A stretch of DNA of 64,000 bases from Bradyrhizobium vignae (GCF_004114425.1 NZ_RDQF01000030.1:1-64000); one strand, 5' to 3'. Shown: positions 23,975 to 35,274, numbered from the stretch's first letter. The notes: generated by a model from the letters alone, not told the origin. Translations and numbers: made by a program.

Positions 23975-24271
23975 ATGACATCGATTTCGAGGGCGTTCGT
24001 CGCATCGGCCGCGACGCTGTTTGCATCTGCGTTTCTCATGATGACCGCCCCCGCAGCACAGGCCGAAGAATACTGCATCACCAACGGTGCCCAGGCGGCG
24101 CATGGCTGCGGCTATCCGACGATGGAAGCATGCCGGGCAGCGGCTGGCGGCATCGGCGGCATCTGCTCGCAGAGCGGCGCCTCCAAGACCTCGAACGACG
24201 CGTTCGCCTTGCAGCCGAAGCAGACGCAGTCGCGCAAGCTTCGGTCGGGTGGGCAGACCAATTCGAACTGA
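23975..24271 (+). CDS. DUF3551-type small secreted protein
   Basis: 98 aa. Residues 1-31 are a signal peptide (SAFLMMTAPAAQAEE at its end). The mature part EEYCITNGAQAAHGCGYPTM, EACRAAAGGIGGIC carries three Cys in the pattern C...GC.Y.T...C, found in the abundant DUF3551 family of Bradyrhizobium. It is probably periplasmic with one disulphide. The role is unknown. Confidence 0.8.
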   Translation: MTSISRAFVASAATLFASAFLMMTAPAAQAEEYCITNGAQAAHGCGYPTMEACRAAAGGIGGICSQSGASKTSNDAFALQPKQTQSRKLRSGGQTNSN

Positions 24272-24299
24272 CGCCTGAAATCTTGTCGAGCCCTGAAAT

Positions 24300-24338
24300 G
24301 TCGCGGCCTCCGAGGCATCGCGGGGGCCGCGACTTTTT
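24300..24338 (+). terminator. Rho-independent terminator
   Basis: gtcgcggcc at 24300-24308 pairs perfectly with ggccgcgac at 24325-24333 and is followed by TTTTT at 24334-24338, 29 bases after the DUF3551-type gene. It also lies just downstream of the minus-strand AraC gene. Confidence 0.8.
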
Positions 24339-24359
24339 GACGTCGCGCGCCTGCGCGCC

Positions 24360-25388
24360 TCACCGATACCGGCCGCGAAACTCGCGCGGGCTTGTGCCGG
24401 TCCAGCTGCGGAAGGCGCGCGAAAAACTCTTCTCGTTGCGGAAGCCGGCGATTTCCGCGATGCGTTTGATGGGGGTGCGGCCGCGCATCAGCTCCTGTTT
24501 TGCCAGTTCGAATTTTGCTTCTTCCTTGAGGTCGCGCAGCGAGGTGGACTCCTCGCGCAGGCGGCGATGCATGGTGCGGGTGGAGAGCGCGAGCTCGCTC
24601 GCCACGTCCTCGGCGCCGAGGACCCGTCCACGCGCATTGCGCAGCACGCGGCGGACACGCTCGACCAGCAGCCGGTCCCGCCGGTAGGGCAGCACGGTCA
24701 GCCTGAGCGCGCCCTCGAGCATGTTGTCGAGATCGGTGGCGCTGCGCGCGAGCGGCAGCGATAGATAGTGCTTGTCGAAGACGATGCGGGCATGGGCCGC
24801 GTCGAAGCGGACGTTCCTGCAAAAGATGGTCGGATAGACCGAGACGTGGCCGGGCTCGGGGTAGGGGAATTCAGCCGCGCGGAGCGCGATCTGGGAGTCG
24901 ACGGCCCAACACGAGAAGCCGAGCACGTAGCGGAACAGGGTGACCAGGCAGAACTCGCGCAACGGCCCGAGGTCGCGCAGCTCACGGATCGAAACGATTG
25001 CGGTCTCTTCGCCAACCTCGAGATCGAGCAGCACGTCATCGGTGACCAGGCGGTGATGCCTGCACCAGCGCTTCAGCGCGACCTCCAGCGTCGGCGCGGT
25101 GATGGAGGCGCGGCACAGCATGCCATAGGTGCCCCAGGGCAGCCGGCGGGAAAACCAGCCGAGCGCCTCGTCGTCGAGCTCGCGCATGGCGTGGCCTGCC
25201 AGCGCCTCGAACTGGGCCGCGGTGACCCTCCCATCCGGAGAATTGAGAAGGTCCGGCGGGACTTGACCCCGGCTCAGCGCCTCCGCGGGATCGCGGCCGT
25301 ATCGTTCATAGGCGGCGACCACGCCGCGGACGAAGGCGGCGGGAGTCACAGCGCGGCGCGGGACCGCGGTGGCGGCTTGAAAAGGCAT
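24360..25388 (-). CDS. AraC-family regulator divergent from the leucine-catabolism operon
   Basis: 342 aa starting MPFQAATAVPRRAVTPAAFV. Residues 1-215 form the arabinose-binding-like N-domain found in OruR/ArgR-type regulators (GYxMLCRxSITAPTLEVAL, LVTLFRYVLGFSCWAVDSQI). The C-terminal AraC DNA-binding domain has LASELALSTRTMHRRLREE-like and IAEIAGFRNEKSFSRAFRSW, ending TSPREFRGRYR. It faces away from the ivd operon with 112 bases between, containing a palindrome. I infer that it regulates that operon in response to leucine or a CoA intermediate. Confidence 0.9.
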   Translation of the reverse strand: MPFQAATAVPRRAVTPAAFVRGVVAAYERYGRDPAEALSRGQVPPDLLNSPDGRVTAAQFEALAGHAMRELDDEALGWFSRRLPWGTYGMLCRASITAPTLEVALKRWCRHHRLVTDDVLLDLEVGEETAIVSIRELRDLGPLREFCLVTLFRYVLGFSCWAVDSQIALRAAEFPYPEPGHVSVYPTIFCRNVRFDAAHARIVFDKHYLSLPLARSATDLDNMLEGALRLTVLPYRRDRLLVERVRRVLRNARGRVLGAEDVASELALSTRTMHRRLREESTSLRDLKEEAKFELAKQELMRGRTPIKRIAEIAGFRNEKSFSRAFRSWTGTSPREFRGRYR

Positions 25389-25411
25389 CGGAATTCCCTC
25401 AGGAAAATCCT

Positions 25412-25425
25412 CGCCAAGTTTGGCG
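25412..25425. promoter_or_regulatory. 14-bp palindrome between regulator and ivd operon
   Basis: cgccaa-gt-ttggcg, a perfect inverted repeat in the divergent promoter region, 87 bases before the ivd start. A candidate operator for the AraC-type protein or another regulator. Inference only. Confidence 0.45.
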
Positions 25426-25500
25426 GAAAATGCAACCTTTTCGACTGCAAGAGGGCCCGGACCGGGCTAGGTTCGGACCCCAAAACACGGAGGAATCGCC

Positions 25501-26673
25501 TTGAACATTCCGAGCATCGATTTCGATCTAGGCGAAGACATCAGCCTGCTGCGCGACACGGTTCGCTCCTTCGTGGAGGCGGAGATCACCCCGCGCGCCG
25601 CGGAGATCGAGAAAGCCAACCTGTTCCCAGCAGACCTCTGGAAGCGCCTTGGCGACCTTGGCCTGCTCGGCATGACCGCGCCGGAGCAATATGGCGGGTC
25701 CAACATGGGCTACCTCGCCCATATTGTCGCCATGGAGGAGATTTCGCGCGGCTCGGCTGCCGTGGGGCTGTCCTACGGCGCCCATTCCAATCTCTGCGTC
25801 AACCAGATCCGTCGCAATGGCAACGACGCGCAGCGGCAGCGCTATCTGCCCAAGCTGATTTCCGGCGAGTATGTCGGCGCGCTCGCGATGTCCGAGCCCG
25901 GTGCCGGCTCCGACGTCGTCTCGATGAAGCTGCGCGCCGACAAGCGCGGCGACCGCTACGTGCTCAACGGCTCGAAGATGTGGATCACCAATGGCGGCGA
26001 CGCCGACGTGCTCGTCGTCTATGCGAAGACCGATCCGGAGGCGGGCCCGCGCGGCATGACGGCCTTCCTGATCGAGAAGGGCTTCAAAGGCTTCACCCAC
26101 GGTCAGCATCTCGACAAGCTCGGCATGCGCGGCTCCAACACCTATCCCCTGTTCTTCGACGAATGCGAGGTGCCAGAGGAGAACGTGCTCGGCAAGGTGG
26201 GCGAGGGCGTCAAGGTGCTGATGTCCGGCCTCGACTATGAGCGCGCGGTGCTCTCGGGCGGCCCGCTCGGGATCATGGCGGCCTGCATGGATGCCGTCGT
26301 GCCCTACATGCACGAGCGCAAGCAGTTCGGCCAGCCGATCGGCGACTTCCAGCTGATGCAGGGCAAGCTCGCCGACATGTATTCGACATGGCAGGCCACG
26401 CGCGCCTATGTCTATGCGGTGGGGCGCGCCTGCGACCGCGCCGACCACGCGCGCACCCTGCGCAAGGATGCGGCGGCGGCGATCCTCTATTCGGCGGAGA
26501 AGGCGACGTGGATGGCGGGCGAGGCGATCCAGGCGCTCGGCGGGGTCGGCTACACCAGCGAATTCCCCGTGGGGCGTCTCTGGCGCGACGCGAAACTCTA
26601 CGAGATCGGCGCCGGTACGTCCGAGGTGCGCCGCATGCTGATCGGCCGCGAGCTGATGGCCGAGACGGCTTAA
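25501..26673 (+). CDS. ivd: Isovaleryl-CoA dehydrogenase
   Basis: Oxidises isovaleryl-CoA to 3-methylcrotonyl-CoA in leucine breakdown, passing electrons to ETF. The start is a TTG at 25501, supported by GGAGGA a few bases upstream and MNIPSIDFDLGEDISLLRDT. The 390 residues show acyl-CoA dehydrogenase order: N-terminal helices, FAD-binding AMSEPGAGSDVVSMKLRADK and WITNGGDADVLVVYAKTD, then the catalytic Glu in SGLDYERAVLSGGPLGIM, which occupies the position typical of IVD and long-chain enzymes. It ends with EIGAGTSEVRRMLIGREL. First gene of the operon. Confidence 0.93.
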   Translation: MNIPSIDFDLGEDISLLRDTVRSFVEAEITPRAAEIEKANLFPADLWKRLGDLGLLGMTAPEQYGGSNMGYLAHIVAMEEISRGSAAVGLSYGAHSNLCVNQIRRNGNDAQRQRYLPKLISGEYVGALAMSEPGAGSDVVSMKLRADKRGDRYVLNGSKMWITNGGDADVLVVYAKTDPEAGPRGMTAFLIEKGFKGFTHGQHLDKLGMRGSNTYPLFFDECEVPEENVLGKVGEGVKVLMSGLDYERAVLSGGPLGIMAACMDAVVPYMHERKQFGQPIGDFQLMQGKLADMYSTWQATRAYVYAVGRACDRADHARTLRKDAAAAILYSAEKATWMAGEAIQALGGVGYTSEFPVGRLWRDAKLYEIGAGTSEVRRMLIGRELMAETA

Positions 26674-26695
26674 CGTTCACCTCATTGGAATCATC

Positions 26696-28300
26696 ATGCC
26701 GCTCCATTCCAGCATCGATCCGTCTTCGTCAGACTTTGCACGTAACGCCGAAGCCATGCGCGCGCTCGTCGCGGATTTGCGCGAGAAGCTGAGCCAGGTC
26801 GCCGGCGGCGGTGGTGAGGCCTCGCGCAACCGCCACACCGCGCGGGGCAAGATGTTGGCGCGCCAGCGCGTCGATCTCTTGGTCGATCCCGGCACCTCGT
26901 TCCTGGAGCTGTCGCCGCTCGCGGCCTACGGCCTCTATGGCGGCGACGTGCATTCGGCGAGCGTCATCACGGGGGTCGGGCGCATTTCAGGGCGCGAATG
27001 CGTGATCGTCGCCAACGATGCCACCATCAAGGGCGGCACCTACTATCCGATGACGGTGAAGAAGCATCTGCGCGCCCAGGATGTCGCGCGACAGAACAAT
27101 CTTCCCTGCGTCTACATGGTCGATTCCGGCGGCGCCTTCCTGCCGCTCCAGGACGAGATCTTCCCGGACGAGCGGCATTTCGGCCGCATCTTCTACAACC
27201 AGGCGCAGATGTCCTCGCAGGGCATTCCGCAGATCGCGATCGTCATGGGCTCCTGCACTGCCGGCGGCGCCTATGTTCCCGCGATGTCGGACGAGAGCAT
27301 CATCGTGCGCAATCAGGGCACCATCTTCCTCGGCGGCCCGCCGCTGGTGAAGGCCGCGACCGGCGAGGTCGTCAGCGCGGAGGAGCTCGGTGGCGCAGAC
27401 GTGCATTCGCGGCAATCGGGCGTGACCGATCATTACGCTCAGAACGATGCCCATGCGATCGGCATCGCCCGGCGCATCGTCGGCACGCTCAAGCCTTCCG
27501 CGCGGCCGAACCTCAACATGCACCCGCCGCGTGAGCCGCTGTTTGCCGCTGAAGAGATTTATGGCGTGGTGCCCGTGGATGGCAGAAAGCCATTCGATGT
27601 GCGCGACATCATCGCCCGCATCGTCGACGGCTCCGAGTTCGACGAGTTCAAGAAACTCTACGGCACGACGCTGGTGTGCGGCTTCGCCCATATCTGGGGG
27701 TTTCCTGTCGGCATCATCGCCAACAACGGCATCCTGTTCAGCGAGAGCTCGCTGAAGGGCGCGCATTTCATCGAGCTGTGCTGCCAGCGCGGCATTCCGC
27801 TGGTGTTCCTGCAGAACATCACGGGCTTCATGGTCGGCAAGAAATACGAGGCTGGCGGCATCGCACGTGACGGCGCCAAGCTGGTCACGGCAGTTGCGAC
27901 CGCCTCGGTGCCGAAATTCACCGTCGTGATCGGCGGCTCCTACGGCGCCGGCAATTACGGCATGTGCGGCCGCGCCTACTCGCCGCGCTTCCTCTGGATG
28001 TGGCCGAACGCGCGCATCTCGGTGATGGGCGGCGAGCAGGCCTCGATGGTGCTGAGCCAGGTGCGGCGCGACAACATCGAGGCCAAGGGCGATAGCTGGT
28101 CCAGGGAAGAGGAAGATAAATTCCGCGAGCCCATCCGCGCGCAATATGAGAGCCAGGGGCACCCGTATTACGCGACCGCGCGTCTGTGGGACGACGGCGT
28201 CATCGACCCGGCCGACACGCGCCTCGTGCTCGGGCTCGGCCTCTCGGCGTCGTCGAATGCGCCGATCGAGCCGACGAAATTCGGCCTGTTCAGGATGTGA
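26696..28300 (+). CDS. mccB: Methylcrotonyl-CoA carboxylase, beta (carboxyltransferase) subunit
   Basis: Transfers CO2 from biotin to 3-methylcrotonyl-CoA. 534 aa starting 22 bases after ivd. Carboxyl-transferase motifs include GGGGEASRNRHTARGKMLAR-like basic opening, ARQNNLPCVYMVDSGGAFLP, GSCTAGGAYVPAMSDESIIV, AEELGGADVHSRQSGVTDHY and the family signature IGGSYGAGNYGMCGRAY. Length and motifs fit the MCC beta subunit better than propionyl-CoA carboxylase, as does the operon. It forms a complex with the alpha subunit encoded next. Confidence 0.93.
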   Translation: MPLHSSIDPSSSDFARNAEAMRALVADLREKLSQVAGGGGEASRNRHTARGKMLARQRVDLLVDPGTSFLELSPLAAYGLYGGDVHSASVITGVGRISGRECVIVANDATIKGGTYYPMTVKKHLRAQDVARQNNLPCVYMVDSGGAFLPLQDEIFPDERHFGRIFYNQAQMSSQGIPQIAIVMGSCTAGGAYVPAMSDESIIVRNQGTIFLGGPPLVKAATGEVVSAEELGGADVHSRQSGVTDHYAQNDAHAIGIARRIVGTLKPSARPNLNMHPPREPLFAAEEIYGVVPVDGRKPFDVRDIIARIVDGSEFDEFKKLYGTTLVCGFAHIWGFPVGIIANNGILFSESSLKGAHFIELCCQRGIPLVFLQNITGFMVGKKYEAGGIARDGAKLVTAVATASVPKFTVVIGGSYGAGNYGMCGRAYSPRFLWMWPNARISVMGGEQASMVLSQVRRDNIEAKGDSWSREEEDKFREPIRAQYESQGHPYYATARLWDDGVIDPADTRLVLGLGLSASSNAPIEPTKFGLFRM

Positions 28301-28304
28301 TGTG

Positions 28305-30320
<2,016 letters not shown>

Positions 30321-30321
30321 C

Positions 30322-31233
30322 ATGAGCGATTCCGTCCGCATCATCGAGATGGGGCCGCGCGACGGCCTCCAGAACGAGAAGACATCAGTCAGTGTCGAGG
30401 CCCGCATAGCCTTCATCGAGGCGCTGGTTGCGGCCGGCCTCGATACGGTCGAGGTCGGCGCCTTCGTCTCGCCCAAGGCGATCCCGCAGATGGCAAGCTC
30501 GGATGCCGTGCTGCGCGGCGTCGCGCATGTGAAGGGCGCCGAATTCCACGTGCTGGTGCCGAACGAGAAGGGCTATGACGCCGCACGTGCCGCGGGCGCG
30601 AAAGTCGTCTCCGTGTTCGCGGCGGCCTCGGAAGGCTTCTCGCGCGCCAACATCAACTGTACGATTGCGGAGTCCATCGGGCGGTTCAAGCCTGTGCTGG
30701 CGCGCGCCAAGGCGGACGGCGTCAAGGTGCGCGGCTATATCTCCTGCGTGCTGGGCTGTCCGTTCGACGGCGAGATCGAGCCAAAGGCGGTCGCCGACCT
30801 CGCGAGCACGCTGTTCGAGCTCGGCTGCTACGAGATCTCGCTCGGCGACACCATCGGCGTCGGTACGCCCAGCAAGGCAAAAGAGATGCTGCGCGCGGTC
30901 AGCGCCAACATTCCCGTCGGCAAGCTCGCGATGCATTTCCACGACACCTACGGGCAGGCGCTCGCCAATCTCTATGCCGGGATGGAGGAGGGCGTCCGCG
31001 TCATCGACGCTGCCGCCGGCGGCCTCGGCGGCTGTCCCTATGCGCCGGGCGCGACGGGCAACGTCGCGACCGAGGATGTCGTCTACATGCTCGAGGGCAT
31101 GGGCATCAGGACCGGCGTCGATATGGACCGGCTGCTGGCGGCGACCAACGCGATGAGCGGCGTGCTCGGCAAGCCGCCCGTAAGCCGCGTGGCGTCCGCG
31201 CTGAATGCGAAGAAGAGGCGAGCCGTCTCCTAG
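30322..31233 (+). CDS. mvaB: Hydroxymethylglutaryl-CoA lyase
   Basis: Cleaves HMG-CoA to acetoacetate and acetyl-CoA. The ATG at 30322 is one base past the mccA stop. 303 aa beginning MSDSVRIIEMGPRDGLQNEK (substrate/metal-binding GPRDGLQNE), with CVLGCPFDGEIEPKAV, GDTIGVGTP, and the catalytic signature GGLGGCPYAPGATGNVATED carrying the Cys of GGCP. TIM-barrel HMGL-like family. It completes the operon; methylglutaconyl-CoA hydratase is not nearby and may be supplied from elsewhere. Confidence 0.93.
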   Translation: MSDSVRIIEMGPRDGLQNEKTSVSVEARIAFIEALVAAGLDTVEVGAFVSPKAIPQMASSDAVLRGVAHVKGAEFHVLVPNEKGYDAARAAGAKVVSVFAAASEGFSRANINCTIAESIGRFKPVLARAKADGVKVRGYISCVLGCPFDGEIEPKAVADLASTLFELGCYEISLGDTIGVGTPSKAKEMLRAVSANIPVGKLAMHFHDTYGQALANLYAGMEEGVRVIDAAAGGLGGCPYAPGATGNVATEDVVYMLEGMGIRTGVDMDRLLAATNAMSGVLGKPPVSRVASALNAKKRRAVS

Positions 31234-31238
31234 TTCTC

Positions 31239-31360
31239 CGTCATTGCGAGCCAACGGGTCCGCGCGAGCGCGGCCCGATGACAGGCTCCGCGAGGCAATC
31301 CAGAATCCCTCCGCGGAGCAACCCTGGATTGCTTCGTCGCAAGCGCTCCTCGCAATGACG
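31239..31360. repeat. Palindromic intergenic repeat element
   Basis: Begins cgtcattgcgag (31239-31250) and ends ctcgcaatgacg (31349-31360), perfect 12-bp inverted ends. The interior has caatcca...tggattg arms and GC-rich stems. I recognise this as a common Bradyrhizobium intergenic repeat. It lies between the operon end and the convergent aldolase gene and could help terminate both. Confidence 0.75.
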
Positions 31361-31376
31361 ACTGAGAGAGCTTTCG

Positions 31377-32303
31377 TCAGGCCGCCTTCAGCCCGACATC
31401 CGGCAGGCGCGGACGGTTCTTGAGCGCCTTGGCCATCATGGTCTCGACCTCGGCCTTCTCGTGCGGCAGCAGCGCCAGGCGCGGCGGGCGGGTCAGCGCG
31501 GTGCCACGGCCCATGATGTGCTCGCACAGCTTGATGCACTGGACGAGGTCCGGGCGGGCATCGAGATGCAGGAGCGGCATGAACCATTCGTAGAGCGGCA
31601 TCGCCTCGGCAAAGCGGCCGGCCTTGGCGAGACGGAACAGCGTCTCGCCCTCGCGCGGGAACGCGTTCGACATGCCGGAGACCCAGCCCACGGCGCCCAT
31701 CGCGACGCTCTCGACGATGACGTCGTCGAGGCCCGCGAACAGCACGAAGCGGTCGCCGACCATGTTGCGGGTGTCGATGAAGCGGCGCGTGTCGCCGGAG
31801 GAATCCTTGAAGCAGACGACGGTTTCGACGTCGGCGAGCGAGGCCAGGATGTCCGGCGTGACGTCGTTCTTGTAGATCGGCGGATTGTTGTAGAGCATCA
31901 CCGGCAGGTCAGTCGCGCTGGCCACGGCGCGGAAATGCGCGGCGGTCTCGTGCGGCTTGGAGGAGTAGACCAGGGCCGGCATCACCATCACGCCGTCGAT
32001 GCCGACACGTGCGGCTTCCTTGGCGGTCTCGACTGCGAAGGCCGTGGTGAATTCGGCGATGCCGCACAGCACGGGCACGCGACCGGCCGCGACCGACTTC
32101 GCCGCCTCCATGATCGCGACCTTCTCCTTGCGCTCCAGCGAGGTGTTCTCGCCGACCGAGCCGCAGACGATCAGGCCGGAGACGCCGTCGCGGATCAGGC
32201 CGTCCATGACCTTGGCGGTCGCCTCGATATTGAGCGACAGGTCGTCGTTGAATTGCGTGGTAACGGCCGGGAAGACCCCTTCCCAGTAGATGCGTGGGCT
32301 CAT
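31377..32303 (-). CDS. DapA-superfamily aldolase/lyase
   Basis: 308 aa starting MSPRIYWEGVFPAVTTQFND at 32303. Motifs: GSVGENTSLERKEKVAIMEA (GxxGE), VMLYNNPPIYK with the active Tyr, and VVCFKDSSGDTRR with Schiff-base Lys166. It belongs to class I pyruvate-type aldolases (dihydrodipicolinate synthase, N-acetylneuraminate lyase, hydroxyproline-pathway deaminase and others). The neighbouring TRAP transporter suggests a catabolic enzyme acting on an imported organic acid rather than lysine synthesis. The exact substrate cannot be told. Confidence 0.85.
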   Translation of the reverse strand: MSPRIYWEGVFPAVTTQFNDDLSLNIEATAKVMDGLIRDGVSGLIVCGSVGENTSLERKEKVAIMEAAKSVAAGRVPVLCGIAEFTTAFAVETAKEAARVGIDGVMVMPALVYSSKPHETAAHFRAVASATDLPVMLYNNPPIYKNDVTPDILASLADVETVVCFKDSSGDTRRFIDTRNMVGDRFVLFAGLDDVIVESVAMGAVGWVSGMSNAFPREGETLFRLAKAGRFAEAMPLYEWFMPLLHLDARPDLVQCIKLCEHIMGRGTALTRPPRLALLPHEKAEVETMMAKALKNRPRLPDVGLKAA

Positions 32304-32378
32304 TGTTTGGCTCCGATTGAAATTGTGCCGGCGGATCATTCGATCCGCCGGGCATTGACGTGAGGGAGGTGGACGAGG

Positions 32379-33362
32379 TCAGAGCGTCGCGCCGACCTTG
32401 CGCAGCTCGGCGAGCACGGGGGCTTTCGGCAGCCAGATCTTGTCGAACTCGGCGATGACGGCCTCGGTGTCCTTGGCGTCGACCTGGCGGATCGGGATCG
32501 GCGCGTTCTTGAAGCTCTCGATCAGCGCCGGCTCGTTGCCGGCGAGCTCGTCGATCTGCGCATCAAGCGTCGTCTTGATCGTCTTGGTGATCAGCTCGCG
32601 GTCGGCGGCGGGGAGCGATTGCCAGACGCGGCCGGAGACGACGGCGGCCATCGGCATGAAGACGGCATTCATCTGCAGGATCACCTTCGACACCTTGTCG
32701 AAACGCTGATTCCAGGAGAACTCGAGATCGGCTTCGAGGCCGTCGACCTGGCCGTTGGCCATGGCGTCGAACACTTGCGGCGTCGGGATCGGCGTCGGTG
32801 CTGCGCCCAGCGAGGAGTAGAAATCGCGATAGACCGGCGTTGGATTGATGCGCAGCTTCATGCCCTTGATGTCGGCGAGCGAATTCAGGTCCTTGGAGGA
32901 GAACACGGCGCGCATGCCGGTGATGCCCCAGCCGAGCCCGATGGTCCCGGTCTCCTGCGGCAGCACGTCGAACAGCTTCACCGCCGCCGGATGGCGCACG
33001 AACTTTGCGACCGAAGGCGTCGAGCGGACGATGTAGGGCGCATTGATCGCGGCGATGTGCGGCACGCGCGAGCCGAGCTCGGCGGCCTGGATGAAGCCCA
33101 TGTCGAGCGCGCCGGACTGCAATTGCTGCATCATCGCGGTCTCGTTGCCGAGCTGGCCGGAGTGGAACACGGTCACGGTCAGACGGCCGTTGGTCGCGGC
33201 CTTGAGATCCTCGCCGAATTTGAGCGCGGCCTTGTTCCAGGAATGCCCGTTCGGCGTGATCAGGCCGAGGCGGAATTCCTTGGCCTGGGCGAGCGCCAGC
33301 GATGGCGCGAACACCGAGGCGGCGGCACTGGCGGCGAGAAAGCGGCGGCGTGAAAGCGGCAT
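32379..33362 (-). CDS. TRAP transporter solute-binding protein (DctP-type), cluster 1
   Basis: 327 aa from the ATG at 33362, with AAGGAG just upstream. A twin-arginine-like signal (MPLSRRRFLAASAAASVFAP) ends in LALAQ. Family features: LGLITPNGHSWNKAALKFGE, VFHSGQLGNETAMMQQLQSG, GMKLRINPTPVYRDFYSSLG and TPQVFDAMANGQVDGLEADL. Binds an organic acid (often C4-dicarboxylate or sugar acid) in the periplasm. It lies downstream of its two membrane subunits, with the aldolase gene after it. Confidence 0.9.
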   Translation of the reverse strand: MPLSRRRFLAASAAASVFAPSLALAQAKEFRLGLITPNGHSWNKAALKFGEDLKAATNGRLTVTVFHSGQLGNETAMMQQLQSGALDMGFIQAAELGSRVPHIAAINAPYIVRSTPSVAKFVRHPAAVKLFDVLPQETGTIGLGWGITGMRAVFSSKDLNSLADIKGMKLRINPTPVYRDFYSSLGAAPTPIPTPQVFDAMANGQVDGLEADLEFSWNQRFDKVSKVILQMNAVFMPMAAVVSGRVWQSLPAADRELITKTIKTTLDAQIDELAGNEPALIESFKNAPIPIRQVDAKDTEAVIAEFDKIWLPKAPVLAELRKVGATL

Positions 33363-33385
33363 GGTCGGGCTCCTTTCGGATGGGC

Positions 33386-34651
33386 CTATTTGACGAGGAT
33401 CAGCGAGAGCGAGGGATAGAGCGAGAGCAGCACCAGCAGGAGGCAGGAGATGACGAAGAAGGGCAGCGTCACCATGAACATCTTGCCGGGCTTGGCGCCG
33501 GTGACGGCGGCCGCGACGAAGAAGCAGAGCCCGACCGGCGGCGACAGCAGGCCGAGCACGAGGTTGATCACCACCACGACGCCGAACTGCCGGGGGTCGA
33601 TGTGATAGATCTCGGTTGCGACCGGCAGCAGGATCGGCACCGTCATGATCAGGCCGGGAATGCCGTCGATGACCGTGCCGATGATCAGCAGGATGACGTT
33701 GCAGATCAGCATGAAGCTGATCGGGCCCTTGGCGGCGGACTGGATCCACCCGGCGGTCTCCTGCGGCACCTTGCCGAAGATCAGCACCCAGGAGAACACG
33801 GCGGCGGCAGCGACCAGGAACAGCACGATCGCCGAATAGATCGCGCTGCGCAGCATCATCTGCGGCAGCTGGGAGAACTTGAACTCCCTGGTCCAGTATT
33901 TTCCAACGAGCGCTGCGGCGACCGCGCCGACGGCTGCAGACTCCGTGGCGTTGGCGAGGCCGCCGAGAATGGTGCCGACGATGACGATCGGGATCAGCAG
34001 CGTCGGCGAGGTCCGCAGGATCGTCATGACGCGCTGGCGTGGCGTCTGATAGTCCGCGCGGGGGTAGTTGTACATGTACCCCATCAGCGCGATGACGAGG
34101 CAGAACATCACCGTGAGAATGACGCCCGGCACGATGCCGGCGATCAGCATGTCGCTGACCGAGACTTGCGCCAGCACGCTGTAGACCACGAACATCACCG
34201 AGGGCGGGATGATCGGGCCGAGCATCCCGCCATAGGCGGTGAGGCCCGCCGCGAAGGTCTTGTCGTAGCCCTTCTTCTCCATCTCCGGCACCATGATCTG
34301 GGCCATGATCGCGACCTGCGCGGTTGCGGAGCCCAGGATGGAGGAGATGAACATGTTGGCGAGGATGTTGACGTAGGCGAGCCCGCCCTTGAGCGAGCCG
34401 ACGAAGGCCATCGCCATGTCGACGATGCGCCTCGTGATGCCGCCGCCGTTCATGATCTCGCCGATCAGGATGAACAGCGGAATGGCGATCAGGCCATAAC
34501 TGTCGACGCCGCCGAACAGCTGGAGCGGATAGGACTGGAACAGCACCGGGTTGCCCGACGCTGCGATGTAGACCAGGCCGGCGAGGCACAGGCAGAGCCC
34601 GATCGGCACGCCGACCAGCATGAACGCCATGAAGGCTGCTGACGTGATCAT
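33386..34651 (-). CDS. TRAP transporter large permease (DctM-type), cluster 1
   Basis: 421 aa. The ATG at 34651 overlaps the DctQ stop (TGATG), indicating translational coupling. Roughly 12 hydrophobic segments; family motifs AIPLFILIGEIMNGGGITRR, GSATAQVAIMAQIMVPEMEK, GMLGPIIPPSVMFVVYSVLA and LLSPPVGLCFFVAAAVTGAK. It is the sodium-driven transport subunit in the inner membrane. A longer upstream frame overlaps DctQ and was rejected. Confidence 0.92.
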   Translation of the reverse strand: MITSAAFMAFMLVGVPIGLCLCLAGLVYIAASGNPVLFQSYPLQLFGGVDSYGLIAIPLFILIGEIMNGGGITRRIVDMAMAFVGSLKGGLAYVNILANMFISSILGSATAQVAIMAQIMVPEMEKKGYDKTFAAGLTAYGGMLGPIIPPSVMFVVYSVLAQVSVSDMLIAGIVPGVILTVMFCLVIALMGYMYNYPRADYQTPRQRVMTILRTSPTLLIPIVIVGTILGGLANATESAAVGAVAAALVGKYWTREFKFSQLPQMMLRSAIYSAIVLFLVAAAAVFSWVLIFGKVPQETAGWIQSAAKGPISFMLICNVILLIIGTVIDGIPGLIMTVPILLPVATEIYHIDPRQFGVVVVINLVLGLLSPPVGLCFFVAAAVTGAKPGKMFMVTLPFFVISCLLLVLLSLYPSLSLILVK

Positions 34652-35274
34652 CAGTTGACCCCATCCAGCTCGGAGAGCTGGAAGCCCTTTGGGGGCGTAC
34701 GCGGGACCAGCTCGAGATCTTCCAGCAGATTGGCGAGGCCGTGAATGGTCATCGACACCGCGAAGATCGGCAGCGTCAGATACAGCACCCAGGTCGGCCA
34801 GTTCAGCGTCTGGGTGTGCTCGGTGTAGAGGAAGTTGAATGTCGCGGCCGCGAGCTTGCGCCCATCGAAGCCGGCGCGGGCAAGCCCGACCGGATCCATC
34901 CAGAGCACGCAGGTCACGATCAGAGCGAGGCCGAACACGACGACGAGGCCGGTCGAGGTCACCTTGGCGACCTTCTGGTGCTGCGGCGAAAGACGCTCCG
35001 TCAGCATCGTCACCGCGAAATCGAGCCGCAGCCGCGTCATCGCGGACGCGCCGATGAAGGTCAGCCAGACCACGCAATAGACCGCGGATTCATCAATCCA
35101 GTAGATGGGAAAGTGCGAGTAGCGGGTGACGACGTTCACCAGGATCAATCCGGTGAGCAGGTACATCAGGCCCATCAGCGCCAGACGCTCGAAGGCGAGC
35201 AAGGCGCTCGACATCCGGACGATCGTCCGCCGGAGGCTGAGCGCGCGCGTGGCCGGCATGGTCTGCTCGATCAT
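34651..35274 (-). CDS. TRAP transporter small permease (DctQ-type), cluster 1
   Basis: 207 aa with four hydrophobic segments: residues about 25-50 (LMGLMYLLTGLILVNVVTRY), 60-80 (WIDESAVYCVVWLTFIGASA), then TSTGLVVVFGLALIVTCVLW and LYLTLPIFAVSMTIHGLANL. This matches DctQ topology. First gene of the operon dctQ-dctM-dctP-aldolase on the minus strand; its upstream region holds the 19-bp palindrome. It stabilises and partners DctM. Confidence 0.9.
   Translation of the reverse strand: MIEQTMPATRALSLRRTIVRMSSALLAFERLALMGLMYLLTGLILVNVVTRYSHFPIYWIDESAVYCVVWLTFIGASAMTRLRLDFAVTMLTERLSPQHQKVAKVTSTGLVVVFGLALIVTCVLWMDPVGLARAGFDGRKLAAATFNFLYTEHTQTLNWPTWVLYLTLPIFAVSMTIHGLANLLEDLELVPRTPPKGFQLSELDGVN

Noticed and set aside
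33302..34642. 446-aa plus-strand frame rich in His and Asp
   Set aside because: Complement of DctM; third-position GC bias creates long open antisense frames.
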